Source: Plumapathes pennacea (lineage: Eukaryota > Cnidaria > Anthozoa > Antipatharia > Myriopathidae). Taken from it: a stretch of DNA of 64,000 bases. The position numbers and the translations under genes are program-made. Each line of letters opens with the position of its first letter. The first letter of the stretch is position 1. The stretch lies in assembly GCA_964036295.1 (NCBI GenBank), contig OZ038465.1:12238667-12302666 (forward strand). The letters are read 5' to 3'. This document shows positions 44,079 to 54,848 of the stretch, one piece after another. The notes beneath the pieces were generated by a model that had not been told where the DNA came from, searched no databases, and was given only the letters and a program-made list of their open reading frames with translations.

Positions 44079-44648
44079 TCAATCTTCTTGGCTTTTCGTG
44101 GCCTGTGACTGTTGTGCTTCTGGGTGAATTTTTTTGATATGCGCTGCTCGGTGGTCAGACCGACTGAATGGCCTTCCGCACTGAGGACATCGATACGGCT
44201 TTTCACCGGTGTGTCTACGAAAATGTCGCTTGAGCTCATCAGACCTCCGAAACTTCCAGCTGCACTCCTTCCACGGACAAATGAAAGGCTTTTCTCCCGT
44301 GTGGATCCGACCGTGAGTACAAAGGTGCGAGCTCTTTTTGAAACGGTTGCCACAGCCTGGAAAACCGCAAGTGAATACGCGATCCTCCTTAGGCACCTTT
44401 AAGCGATTGATACAGACAGTAAATTGAGGGATCTTGGCATTATAGATGGCGCTTGCTCCAGACATATTCTCCCTTTTTTCTGGATAAGGCATTTCGGACG
44501 TGCATGCAATTTCAGCGTAAAAACAGCCATTTCTACGTAGTTCAAACTGGCAATCACTCCTCTGAGAATTTGCTTCAGCCATTTCGGCTCGCGTGCTACA
44601 GGGTTCTAAACAAGTCGTGGAATGACTTGCGCACAAGTAGTGGTCCAT
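44079..44648 (-). CDS. KLF-like three-finger C2H2 transcription factor, copy 2
   Basis: Intact 189-codon paralogue of the frame at 37727-38296. By hand I count nine base differences: five synonymous and four changing residues (Ile/Lys in the N-terminal region, Cys/Arg before finger 1, Thr/Ile before the first Cys of finger 2, Val/Ala near the C-terminus). No zinc ligand or helix residue is altered. It shares the odd arginine in the finger 3 helix. Flanking DNA is duplicated too, so this arose by segmental duplication, not a second retroposition. The array units to the right lack it. Confidence 0.8.
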   Translation of the reverse strand: MDHYLCASHSTTCLEPCSTRAEMAEANSQRSDCQFELRRNGCFYAEIACTSEMPYPEKRENMSGASAIYNAKIPQFTVCINRLKVPKEDRVFTCGFPGCGNRFKKSSHLCTHGRIHTGEKPFICPWKECSWKFRRSDELKRHFRRHTGEKPYRCPQCGRPFSRSDHRAAHIKKIHPEAQQSQATKSQED

Positions 44649-45371
44649 TTAGTCTGAAGTGTTTGTGATTGTAGCTGACCCTCTCGCAAGCGACACATTT
44701 AAAATTTCAGACAATAATTATGGTTTTTTAGGTGATTGGTCTGGGTCTCGGATCTATAATTTTCTTTTACCTGATGCTGATGTGACCAATGTTTCAGTGA
44801 TGCTTTCTAACTGCTCCGTCTAACTTGCCGCACGTATTGGAACCTTAGCGATACAATATATAGTATGTCTTGAATTGATGTGTATATACATTATTGATGA
44901 GAAGCCCCAAGTTACGGTAATATTTTAAGGGAAGGGGTAGTCCAGTCGTAACTTTTCATATTCTAGTGCTGAAAGAAAGCAGCTCATGCAGCGCTACGAT
45001 TCAAAAGGCTGATTTACTCGGAATGATTTGGCATGAATACTTAAAGCGGTAGGAGTTTGAAAATATTATTTACAGAATTTCACCAATCTTGACTTCAAAA
45101 GTCTCTCCAGAAGGTTGGATGGGCGGGCGTTAAGCTAACACTGTATAGCAAATTCCGTTATAAGCTCTGATTTTTTACACGGCGCACCATTTATGGGCGC
45201 CGCTGTATGCATCTGTAGTTATAGTACGTATTCCATAAATGGAACAACCGGACGAGCAAATACCTGCCCCTCATGAGCAAATACATTGCCTCAACGAGCA
45301 AATACGCAACCTTGAATAATAAGTAGCCGAAAATACGTGGCGCACGAGCAAATTCGTGACATTGAATAATA

Positions 45372-45691
45372 GAGCGGTTTTCGGATGACTGTCGAAAGTA
45401 ATTGTGTGATTGCTTTGGTTTTGCGTTTGCTTCGCTTTCGGATTGGTCCACACTAGTTTGTCAGCATGCTCAGCCAATCAGGAACAAAACCAAAACCAAA
45501 ACCAAAACCAAACACTTCTCACGCAAGCGATGGCGTGTACTCGCACTGCTGATTGGAAAGTAAAACCAAACGCAAGACCAAACGCAAATGACTTTGGCTT
45601 CCAATTGGCTGAACTGTTTTCTCTCAGTCTCTGTGATTGGCTTGTGTGATTACTTTGGTTTTGGTTTTCGACAGTCATCCGAAAACGGCTC
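45372..45691. mobile_element. GAGC-TIR MITE with TA target, nested
   Basis: Starts GAGCGGTTTTCGGATGACTG and ends with its complement CAGTCATCCGAAAACGGCTC. The unoccupied site in copy 1 of the host element (near 40434) reads GAATAATAATTAG; here it is split with TA on both sides (45370-45371, 45692-45693). This proves the boundaries and TA duplication. Same family as 8444-8729 and 17955-18287. Confidence 0.85.
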
Positions 45692-45756
45692 TAATTAGCC
45701 GTAACTTTGCAACTGGATAAACAGTGTTTGGATTATAGTTTAGACTTAGATTTAAG

Positions 45757-45815
45757 GTTGGGGTTAGGGTTAGGGTTAGAGTTAGGGTTAGGTTTAAGGT
45801 TAGGATTAGGGTTAT
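45757..45815. repeat. telomere-like (TTAGGG)n tract, copy 2
   Basis: Perfect and mutated TTAGGG units inside the 9-bp-TSD element, as in copy 1. Confidence 0.85.
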
Positions 45816-46304
45816 GGTCAGGGTTGGGCCGTAATTTTCGTATATCTATATGTATTTCTCACTCGCATCAATTCAATTTACGTCTAATTATTATTCAAGG
45901 TTGCGTATTTGCTCATGGGGCAATGTATTTGCTCGTCAGGGCCAGGTATTTGCTCGTCCGGTTGTGTTTTATAAGGAATACGTACTATATATACCTATCG
46001 CTGTATGTCATTATTTTTGCCGTGCACATACGCGAACAAAAGAGATCAGTTACACTACGTGAAAGAGCAACAGAGCGTTGTAGCATGATAAGTTCCAATA
46101 ACTCAGTCACAAGACCATATAAAGAGGCGAAACTGTACCGAGGTTCTCATCTGAAGATGATCTCTTTATTGGTGGAATAGGCAATATTCGTATTCTCGCG
46201 CGTCCTCGGAGAATGGGCTGACTTTTGTATCAGATCGAGGCTAATGCGGGCCTGAATACATATCGCTGTAGGTGTAGTTTGAACACGATGAGAAGTCCGT
46301 ACTC

Positions 46305-46541
46305 TCAGTCGGACATCAACCCAAGCGGGTTTGGAAGGCTGACATTTACATCGATCTTTAGCTTGCCTTCGATCACATCCGTGGGGCTTTCGTCGTCAAG
46401 AGCACTCGGATGCAATTCCTGTTCTTTTACGACCAGTTCTACTGATTCTGGGAAACCGTGATTCCTCTTTTCTGCAAAAACGCTTTTAGCCCTGGAACTC
46501 TCCAATTCTTTTTCCGCCATCTCGAAGATTTTGATCCGCAT
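46305..46541 (-). pseudogene. SAP-like relic, array unit 1
   Basis: A 78-codon frame starts MRIKIFEMAEKELESS. Another frame of the same DNA reads RVPGLKAFLQKRGITVSQ, the expected SAP-like continuation seen in the KLF block, and the main frame rejoins at ESVELVVKEQELH. So the open frame is held together by compensating frameshifts and probably no longer encodes the ancestral helix pair. Confidence 0.4.
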
Positions 46542-47156
46542 TTGCCTCGACTATTTCACTTGAATTTATAAACTCTCCCCAGGCTGCCCGAGAATACGAG
46601 TATTGCCTATTGACATTATTTTTTGTGAATCATGCAAAGTTCAATTAAACTCTCGGAAGTATAGGGCAATACGAAGTAAGCATAACATTGTAGCGTATTA
46701 TGCTGCAATGCTCAAACTGCAGGTAGTCGCTAATTCTAATATTTTCACGTGACGCCGGATAGCGCTTAAACGAGTTCAGATGTCCTCTATTGTCTATAGT
46801 TTAATCCCTGAGCCCTGCGGGGGTACTAATCCAGACTGCTATTTCAGTTTTGGATTTTGCCATCCCGAAGTTGTGACGATGCGAGTTTCCGAAAGTTTTG
46901 CGTGAATCCGTTTGCATTCTTTCATATAAAGAAAAACGCAGGTGTAGTGAATAAGCGGTAGTGAATATTACCTCGAGAAGGTTAAACAGCTCCGAACAGG
47001 AAACGGAAGGGCGCTATAAGGGCGGATTTCTACACGACGTTATGCAAATACGCGGTCACCCTCGATACGAAAGGAAACGTTTCATATAAAGGCCACGGTT
47101 TCAGGGAAAATGTTTCAAAAAATTAGCAGAAACAGCAGAATTCAGTTATACGCAGT

Positions 47157-47369
47157 GAATGAATGAAACCTTTGTTTACCCACGGTGAAGATTACATCAA
47201 CTGTTACTCTAGATACTAGATACTAGTTGGTTTTCATGTAAGCCGTGCACTAACTACCTAAGATACCATATAAGTACGACTAGCCATGATATAAAATATC
47301 AAAATAATAACTATGATATAAAAACAGACTAACTATGAAATAAAATATAACACTTTATTCTTAATATGT
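47157..47369 (-). mobile_element. minus-strand retroelement tail in array unit 1
   Basis: The KLF block (near 39934) and the right inverted arm (near 33314) run directly from the CAGT end to TCTATA; here about 213 bases intervene, with GAATGAATGAA at the left and TTTATT near the right. Read on the minus strand this is a 3' end with AATAAA and an (ATTC)n tail. All array units carry it at the equivalent place (about 51314, 55449, 59601, 63763), so it predates amplification. Confidence 0.5.
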
Positions 47370-48150
47370 CTCTATATGTATATAGATTTGTGGACGATTT
47401 AAGGATATTGGACGATATATTTTTTACCCTATTTCTCCTGTTGTATGTCGTTAACTCTGTTTAGAAGTAGTCAACCAGTTCACACAAATTTAGAAAATGC
47501 ATAGAGTGACTCTTTTATTGAGTCATTTCCGCAACATTGACCACGAATAGATATTCGTAGCATTTTTAAATGATTTTGTCTCGTTCGTGACTCAACTTTT
47601 TCCGTCGCATGACTTGGAGGTTCCTCTAATGAAACAAATGATGCAAACCGCTACTCTTCAGTATTTAGGTTTGTATACTTATAAAAATAATAGTCTTTTC
47701 ATGATGTGGAAAACAAATGCATACATACATATGTCGAGAAAAACGTTAACGAGGAAAACGACGCGTGTTGTCTAAAACAAAACTTTTCTTTGTTTTCGGT
47801 TACAGACTGGCATGGTTTTCAACTATTCAGAGCGCGTGTTCTATCAAAGTTATTTGTTATGACTAAAACAATGTAAATTAGCCATTAAATATATCGCTAA
47901 ATCTCTTACAGAAATGTGATGGACTCTTAATGTGTAACCACACACTCTGGAGTTGGGTCACCTGCTTCCTTGCTGATTCTACAGAGAATATTCCTGAGTC
48001 ATTATTGCATCTTGTGTTGTTGAGTTCATAGTCATAGATCATGGGAGTTATACGGTCTAAATGGGAACATGCCACGTGGAGGCAGTGGAATTCAGTTAAC
48101 GTGCATGATCTTGTTTTGTTGTTTTTGTTATAATATTTTCATTTTATTAG

Positions 48151-48228
48151 GAACAGTTCGAGCAATGCTGCAAAACTTAGGAAAAATACTTCAGCAAGGA
48201 CTCATTCACGAAGTAACTGCAAAACATG
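48151..48228 (+). other. exon-like segment of array unit 1
   Basis: Bounded by TTTATTAG and GTGAGA, with the open frame TVRAMLQNLGKILQQGLIHE. It recurs in units 2-4 (about 52292, 56434, 60586); unit 4 has a frame-breaking change. It may be an exon of a lost gene or transposon protein. No family recognised. Confidence 0.3.
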
Positions 48229-48305
48229 GTGAGAAGTAAATTCCTTCCCTGATAATAGTTGCTACTATTGCTACTACCAGTACCACTACATTATACTATT
48301 ACTGC

Positions 48306-48355
48306 CAACTACTACTACTACACTACTACTATTACTACTACTATTACTGGTATAA
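48306..48355. repeat. (TAC)n-type microsatellite in each array unit
   Basis: Imperfect ACT/ATT triplet run. Units 1 and 2 share one allele, units 3 and 4 a longer one (about 56590 and 60748). Confidence 0.85.
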
Positions 48356-48473
48356 AACGATCAGTACTATTACTAACTGAAGTACTACTTCTATTGCTAT
48401 CATTATATACTAGTACTATAATATCACTTGTATATGTTCTACTTCTGATGATGCTGCTGTTTCTACTATAATA

Positions 48474-48932
48474 TAGTCGGTAATTCGAACCTACGCGAAC
48501 TAAAATCGATTTCACCTGCTTTTGCTTTATATATTTACTGTAATTTTACCCCCAGTAACTCAACCTCTGACAATTTCAACCTCCCGCTAACTCGAAGTGA
48601 TTTCGTTTCCCCTTCAGCTCATTTTCTTTATAATTATACCCTTGATAACTCGAACCTCATCTTCCAAAGTCAAAACATACAGATGTAATCCACAATACTG
48701 AGTTTATTAGTGTATACATTTTCCTTTGTGTCAGCAGTTTTTGTTAATAGGAACTCTGAACAGGAACTCAGCAAATCATACGGAACCAGTGTTCATCAAG
48801 ACGTACTGCTGAAAAGTACAGTTGTTTCTTTATAGTGTCAATGAATTTCTTCTGTCCCTTGAAGTTCCCGACTCCCGATAACATTTTCGATTTCCCTTGG
48901 AGGTTCGAGTTGTCAGGATTCAACTGTACTAT
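48474..48932. repeat. pogo-like TIR relic in array units
   Basis: GTCGGTAATTCGAACC at the left and GGTTCGAGTTGTCAGGATTC at the right, with several AACTCGAACCT-type repeats inside, resemble the 18407-18583 element. Ends are decayed. Present in all complete units. Confidence 0.4.
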
Positions 48933-49214
48933 ACTTTTCAGTACTTGATGCTGTGCTACTCTTATGGGACGGCCACGTCTGAATGTGCGAACATTAGCGT
49001 CAAGAATCCCAACTGAGCTCTAGTGATTCTACTTTGCATCATATATTCGTCACAAATATCATGGCAAGAAAACTTGCATGCTTGGCATGTTTAGCACTGA
49101 TACAGTCGGCAAAGTTCAAACCACACTACATCCGTTATTTATAGCACCTTCTCGTGCTAGTAAAAATAAAAAGCCTACACACTGTCCACTAATCCTAAAC
49201 GAATTTTCCTGCAG

Positions 49215-49288
49215 AAGAGTGTTCGACGAAACTGATTTTGATTCAATGGGTCTCACTTCATACCAACTATGCCGGGAGTATTTTACAG
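49215..49288 (+). other. exon-like cassette a of array unit 1
   Basis: 74 bases between CCTGCAG and GTAAGCTTT. A homologous segment in the KLF block (33909-33982) reads in one frame as a Cys-rich peptide with CHSCQLCREC. In array units the first cysteines are lost. Coding status uncertain. Confidence 0.3.
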
Positions 49289-49693
49289 GTAAGCTTTCCA
49301 ATAGTATGGACAGTAAAACTGGCTCAAACAGCACGACGTGGTTCAACCAGCAACGAGCACGGATTGATGTAGGTTCCATGGACAAGTCATTCGTTATCAC
49401 CAAATAGTGCAAACACACGCTAACACAACTACTTCTTTAAGGAATCAGTACTACAGTGGACAAACTAAGGCTGTTTTGGTCACTACCAACACTAATACTG
49501 ACATTTATGATCAACGACTTTGATTCAAATAGGCTTAAACGAGCACGTCTTGATGTATTTTTCACATTCGGTATCACCGAATAGTCTATGAAAAACACAA
49601 ACACAATTACTCAGAGGGCATCAGTCATCAATGTCGACATTTTAAAGCAGTTAGGTCAACAGGACCACTAATGCTAACTGAAATCTTCTACAG

Positions 49694-49770
49694 ATTGGTG
49701 ATTATCAAAGCAGGCTTTGATTCGAATCATGGGCCTCACCACATATCAACTATCCCGGCACACGGAGGAG
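49694..49770 (+). other. exon-like cassette b of array unit 1
   Basis: 77 bases between TTCTACAG and GTAAGCTTT, alignable in part to cassette a (CATACCAACTAT against CATATCAACTAT, same donor). It suggests an internal exon duplication before the unit was amplified. Confidence 0.3.
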
Positions 49771-50309
49771 GTAAGCTTTTGTATGTATAATATACGTATG
49801 CGTGTATCACGAAGCACGAGGTTCATTTCGTTAAAGCAGCAACGTTTCCGGCGATATTTATAAGAGTATTTCTCAACATATGTCACTTAATGAACTTTGA
49901 GAAACAACACAATCTTCATCGATGGAGAAACGTTTTATTCTTTTAACATATATGCTTAGGTGTGCAGGTGATATTGGCTTAGTTTCTGGTACGGCAGAGA
50001 GGCAGGGAAAAAATATATATGATACATCAAGCTACGCTACGAAAATTTCTGATCGTTGTTCTGTGGCAAGCTAAATGGCTCAATCACCAAGCATATCATG
50101 TCCTCGGAAAATCACAACAGTCAAACCAGATGTGCCATATGCATCATTTATGGGAGCCGCTGTATGTCATTATTTTTGCCGTGCACATACGCGATCAAAA
50201 GAGATCGGTTACACTACGTGAAAGAGCAACAGTTTGAGCGTTGTAGCATGATAAGTTCCAATAACTCAGTCACAAGACCATATAAAGAGGCGAAACTGTA
50301 CCGAGGTTC

Positions 50310-50708
50310 TCATCTGAAGATGATCTCTTTATTGGTGGAATAGGCAATATTCGTATTCTCGCGCGTCCTCGGAGAATGGGCCGACTTCTGTATCAGATCG
50401 AGGCTAATGCGGGCCGATATGAATACATATCGCTGTAGGTGTAGTTTGAACACGATGAGAAGTCCGTAGTCTGAGTCGGACATCAACCCAAGCGGGTTTG
50501 GAAGGCTGGCATTTACATCGATCTTTAGCTTGCCTTCGATCACATCCGTGGGGCTTTCGTCGTCAAGAGCACTCGGATGCAATTCCTGTTCTTTTACGAC
50601 CAGTTCTACTGATTCTGGGAAACCGTGATTCCTCTTTTCTGCAAAAACGCTTTTAGCCCTGGAAATCTCCAATTCTTTTTCCGCCATCTCGAAGATTTTG
50701 ATCCGCAT
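50310..50708 (-). pseudogene. SAP-like relic, array unit 2
   Basis: Same relic as in unit 1 (EISRAKS in place of ESSRAKS, and DVNASLPNP), open for 132 codons because a downstream stop is absent. Confidence 0.4.
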
Positions 50709-53700
50709 TTGTCTCGACTATTTCACTTGAATTTATAAACTCTCCCCAGGCTGCCCGAGAATACGAGTATTGCCTATTGACATTATTTTTTGTGAATCAT
50801 GCAAAGTTCAATTAAACTCTCGGAAGTATAGGGCAATACGAAGTAAGCATAACATTGTAGCGTATTATGCTGCAATGCTCAAACTGCAGGTAGTCGCTAA
50901 TTCTAATATTTTCACATGACGCCGGATAGCGCTTAAACGAGTTCAGATGTCCTCTATTGTCTATAGTTTAATCCCTGAGCCCTGCGGGGATACTAATCCA
51001 GACTGCTATTTCAGTTTTGGATTTTGCCATCCCGAAGTTGTGACGATACGAGTTTCCGAAAGTTTTGCGTGAATCCGTTTGCATTCTTTCATATAGAGAA
51101 AAACGCAGGTGTAGTGAATAAGCGGTAGTGAATATTACCTCGAGAAAGGTTAAACAGCTCCGAACAGGAAACGGAAGGGCGCTAGAAGGGCGGATTTCTA
51201 CACGACATTATGCAAATACGCGGTCACCCTCGATACGAAAGGAAACGTTTCATGTAAAGGCCGCGGTTTCAGGGGAAATGTTTCAAAAAATTAGAATTCA
51301 GTTATACGCAGTGAATGAATGAAACCTTTGTTTATCCATGGTGAAGATTACATCAACTGTTACTCCAGATACTAGATACTAGTTGGTTTTCATGTAAACC
51401 GTGCACTAACTATCTAAGATACCATATAAGTACGACTAGCCATGATATAAAATATCTAAATAATAACTATGATATAAAAACAGACTAACTATGAAATAAA
51501 ATATAACACTTTATTCTTATTATGTCTCTATATGTATATAGATTTGTGGACGATTTAAGGATATTGGACAATATATTTTTTACCCTATTTCTCCTGTTGT
51601 ACGTGATGAACTCTGTTTAGTAGTATTCAACCAGTTCACACAAATTTAGCAAACGCATAGCTTGACTCTTTTATTCAGTCATTTCCACAACATTGACCAC
51701 GAATAGATATTCGTAGCATTTTTAAATGATTTTGTCTCGTTCGTGACTCAACTTTTTTCGTCGCATGACTTGGAGGTTCCTCTAATGGAACAAATAATGC
51801 AAACCGCTACTCTTCAGTATTTAGGTTTGTATACTTATAAAAATAATATTCTTTTCATGATGTGGAAAACACATGCATATGTCGAGAAAAAAGTTAACGA
51901 GAAAAACGACGCGTGTTGTCTAAAACAAAACTTTTCTTTGTTTTCGGTTACAGACTGGCATGGTTTTCAACCATTCAGAGCGCGTGTTCTATCAAAGATA
52001 TGTGTTATGTATAAAACAATGTAAATTAGCCATTAAATATATCGCTAAATCTCTTACAGAAATGTGATGGACTCTTAATGTGTAACCACACACTCTGGAG
52101 TTGGGTCACCCGCTTCCTTGCTGATTCGACAGAGAATATTCCTGAGTCATCATTGCATCTTGTGTTGTTGAGTTCATAGTCAGACCATGGGTACGGTCTA
52201 AATGGGAACATGCCACGTGGAGGCACTGAAATTCAGTTAACGTGCATGATCTTGTTTTGTTGTTTTTGTTATAATATTTTCATTTCATTAGGAACAGTTC
52301 GAGCAATGCTGCAAAACTTAGGAAAAATACCTCAGCAACGACTCATTCACGAAGTAACTGCAAAACATGGTGAGAAGTAAATTCCTTCCCTGATAATAGT
52401 TGCTACTATTGCTACTACCAGTACCACTACATTATACTATTACTGCCAACTACTACTACTACACTACTACTATTACTACTACTATTACTGGTATAAAACG
52501 ATCAGTACTATTACTAACTGAAGTACTACTTCTATTGCTATCATTATATACTAGTACTATAATATCACTTGTATATGTTCTACTTCTGATGATGCTGCTG
52601 TTTCTACTATAATATAGTCGGTAATTTGAACCTACGCGAACCAAAATCGATTTCACCTGCTTTTGCTTTATATATTTACTGTAATTTTACCCCCAGTAAC
52701 TCAACCCTCGACAATTTCAACCTCCCGCTAACTCGGCGAGATTTCGTTTTCTCTTCAGCTCATTTTCTTTATAATTATACCCTTGATAACTCGAACCTCA
52801 TCTTCCAAAGTCAAAACATACAGATGTAATCCACAATACTGAGTTTATTAGTGTATACATTGTCCTTTGTGTCAGCAGTTTTTGTTAATAGGAACTCTCA
52901 ACAGGAACTCAGCAAATCATACGGAACCAGTGTTCATCAAGACGTACTGCTTAAAAATACAGTTGTTTCTTTATAGTGTCAATGAGTTTCTTTTGTCCCT
53001 TGAAGTTCCCGACTCCCGATAACATTTTCGATTTCCCTTGGAGGTTCGAGTTGTCAGGATTCAACTGTACTATACTGTTCAGTACTTGATGCCGTGCTAC
53101 TCTTATGGGACGGCCACGTCTGAATGTTCGAACATTAGCGTCAAGAATCCCAACTGAGCTCTAGTGATTCTACTTTGCATCATATATTCGTCACAAATAT
53201 CATGGCAAGAAAACTTGCATGCTTGGCATGTTTAGCACTGATACAGTCGGCAAAGTTCAAACCACACTACATCCGTTATTTATAGCACCTTTTTGTACTA
53301 GTACAAATAAAAAGCCTATACACTGTCCACTAATCCTAAACGAATTTTCCTGCAGAAGAGTGTTCGACGAAACTGATTTTGATTCAATGGGTCTCACTTC
53401 ATACCAACTATGCCGGGAGTATTTTACAGGTAAGCTTTCCAAAAGTATGGACAGTAAAACTGGCTCAAACAGCACGACGTGGGTCAACCAGCAACGAGCA
53501 CGGATTGATGTAGGTTCCATGCACAAGTCATTCGTTATCACCAAATAGTGCAAACACACGCTAACACAACTACTTCTTTAAGGAATCAGTACTACAGTGG
53601 ACAAACTAAGGCTGTTTTAGTCACTACCAACACCAATACTGACATTTATGATCAACGACTTTGATTCAAATAGGCTTAAACGAGCACGTCTTGATGTATT

Positions 53701-54566
53701 TTTCACATTCGGTTTCACCGAATAGTCTATGAGAAACACAAACACAATTACTCAGAGGGCATCAGTCATCAATGTCGACATTTTAAAGCAGTTAGGTCAC
53801 CAGGACCACTAATGCTAACTGAAATCTTCTACAGATTGGTGATTATCAAAGCAGGCTTTGATTCGAATCATGGGCCTCACCGCATATCAACTATCCCGGC
53901 ACACGGAGGAGGTAAGCTTTTGTATGTATGATATAAGTATGCGTGTATCACGAAGCACGAGGTTCATTTCGTTAAAGCAGCAGCGTATCCGGCGATATTT
54001 ATAAGAGTATTTCTCAACATATATCACTTAATGAGCTTTGAGAAACAACACAATCTTCATCGATGGAGAAACGTTTTATTCTTTTAATTTATATGCTTAG
54101 GTGTGCTTATGATATTGGCTTTGTTTCTGGTACGGCAGAGAGGCAGGGAAAAGATATATATGATGTATCAAGCTACGCTACGAAAATTTCTGATCGTTGT
54201 TCTGTGGCAAGCTAAATGGCTCAATCACCAAGCATATCATGTCCTCGGAAATCACAACAGTCAAACCAGATGTGCCATATGAATCATTTATGGGCGCCGC
54301 TGTATGTCATTATTTTTGCCGTGCACATACGCGATCAAAAGAGATCGGTTACACTACGTGAAAGAGCAACAGTTTGAGCGTTGTAGCATGATAAGTTCCA
54401 ATAACTCAGTCACAAGACCATATAAAGAGGCGAAACTGTACCGAGGTTCTCATCTGAAGATGATCTCTTTATTGGTGGAATAGGCAATATTCGTATTCTC
54501 GCGCGTCCTCGGAGAATGGGCCGACTTCTGTATCAGATCGAGGCTAATGCGGGCCGATATGAATAC

Positions 54567-54848
54567 CTATCGCTGTAGGTGTAGTTTAAACACGATGAGA
54601 AGTCCGTAATCTGAGTCGGACATCAACCCAAGCGGGTTTGGAAGGCTGACATTTACATCGATCTTTAGCTTGCCTTCGATCACATCCGTGGGGCTTTCGT
54701 CGTCAAGAGCACTCGGATGCAATTCCTGTTCTTTTACGACCAGTTCTACTGATTCTGGGAAACCGTGATTCCTCTTTTCTGCAAAAACGCTTTTAGCCCT
54801 GGAAATCTCCAATTCTTTTTCCGCCATCTCGAAGATTTTGATCCGCAT
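54567..54848 (-). pseudogene. SAP-like relic, array unit 3
   Basis: Same relic with DVNVSLPNP; the frame stops after 93 codons because of a base change downstream. Confidence 0.4.

Larger units (their letters stand above)
41020..45209. repeat. KLF-bearing segmental duplication, copy 2
   Basis: Collinear with about 33740-38810. It lacks the Helitron but has a 343-base LINE tail (41148-41490) and a longer TATG tract (43166-43310). Its right part merges into the head of the 4.15 kb array at about 46007, after the 45210-45998 insertion. Confidence 0.85.
45210..45998. mobile_element. palindromic 9-bp-TSD element (MULE-like), copy 2
   Basis: Flanked by a perfect 9-base duplication CGCTGTATG (45201-45209 and 45999-46007), which is single in the array units (for example near 50159). 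The ends match copy 1 at 40060-40723. It contains a telomere-like tract (about 45757-45815) and a nested TA-target MITE (45372-45691). Confidence 0.75.

Noticed and set aside
49078-49418. Overlapping 109- and 100-codon frames on opposite strands, repeated in each unit
   Set aside because: They persist because the units are nearly identical; neither resembles a known protein and both cross likely splice signals.
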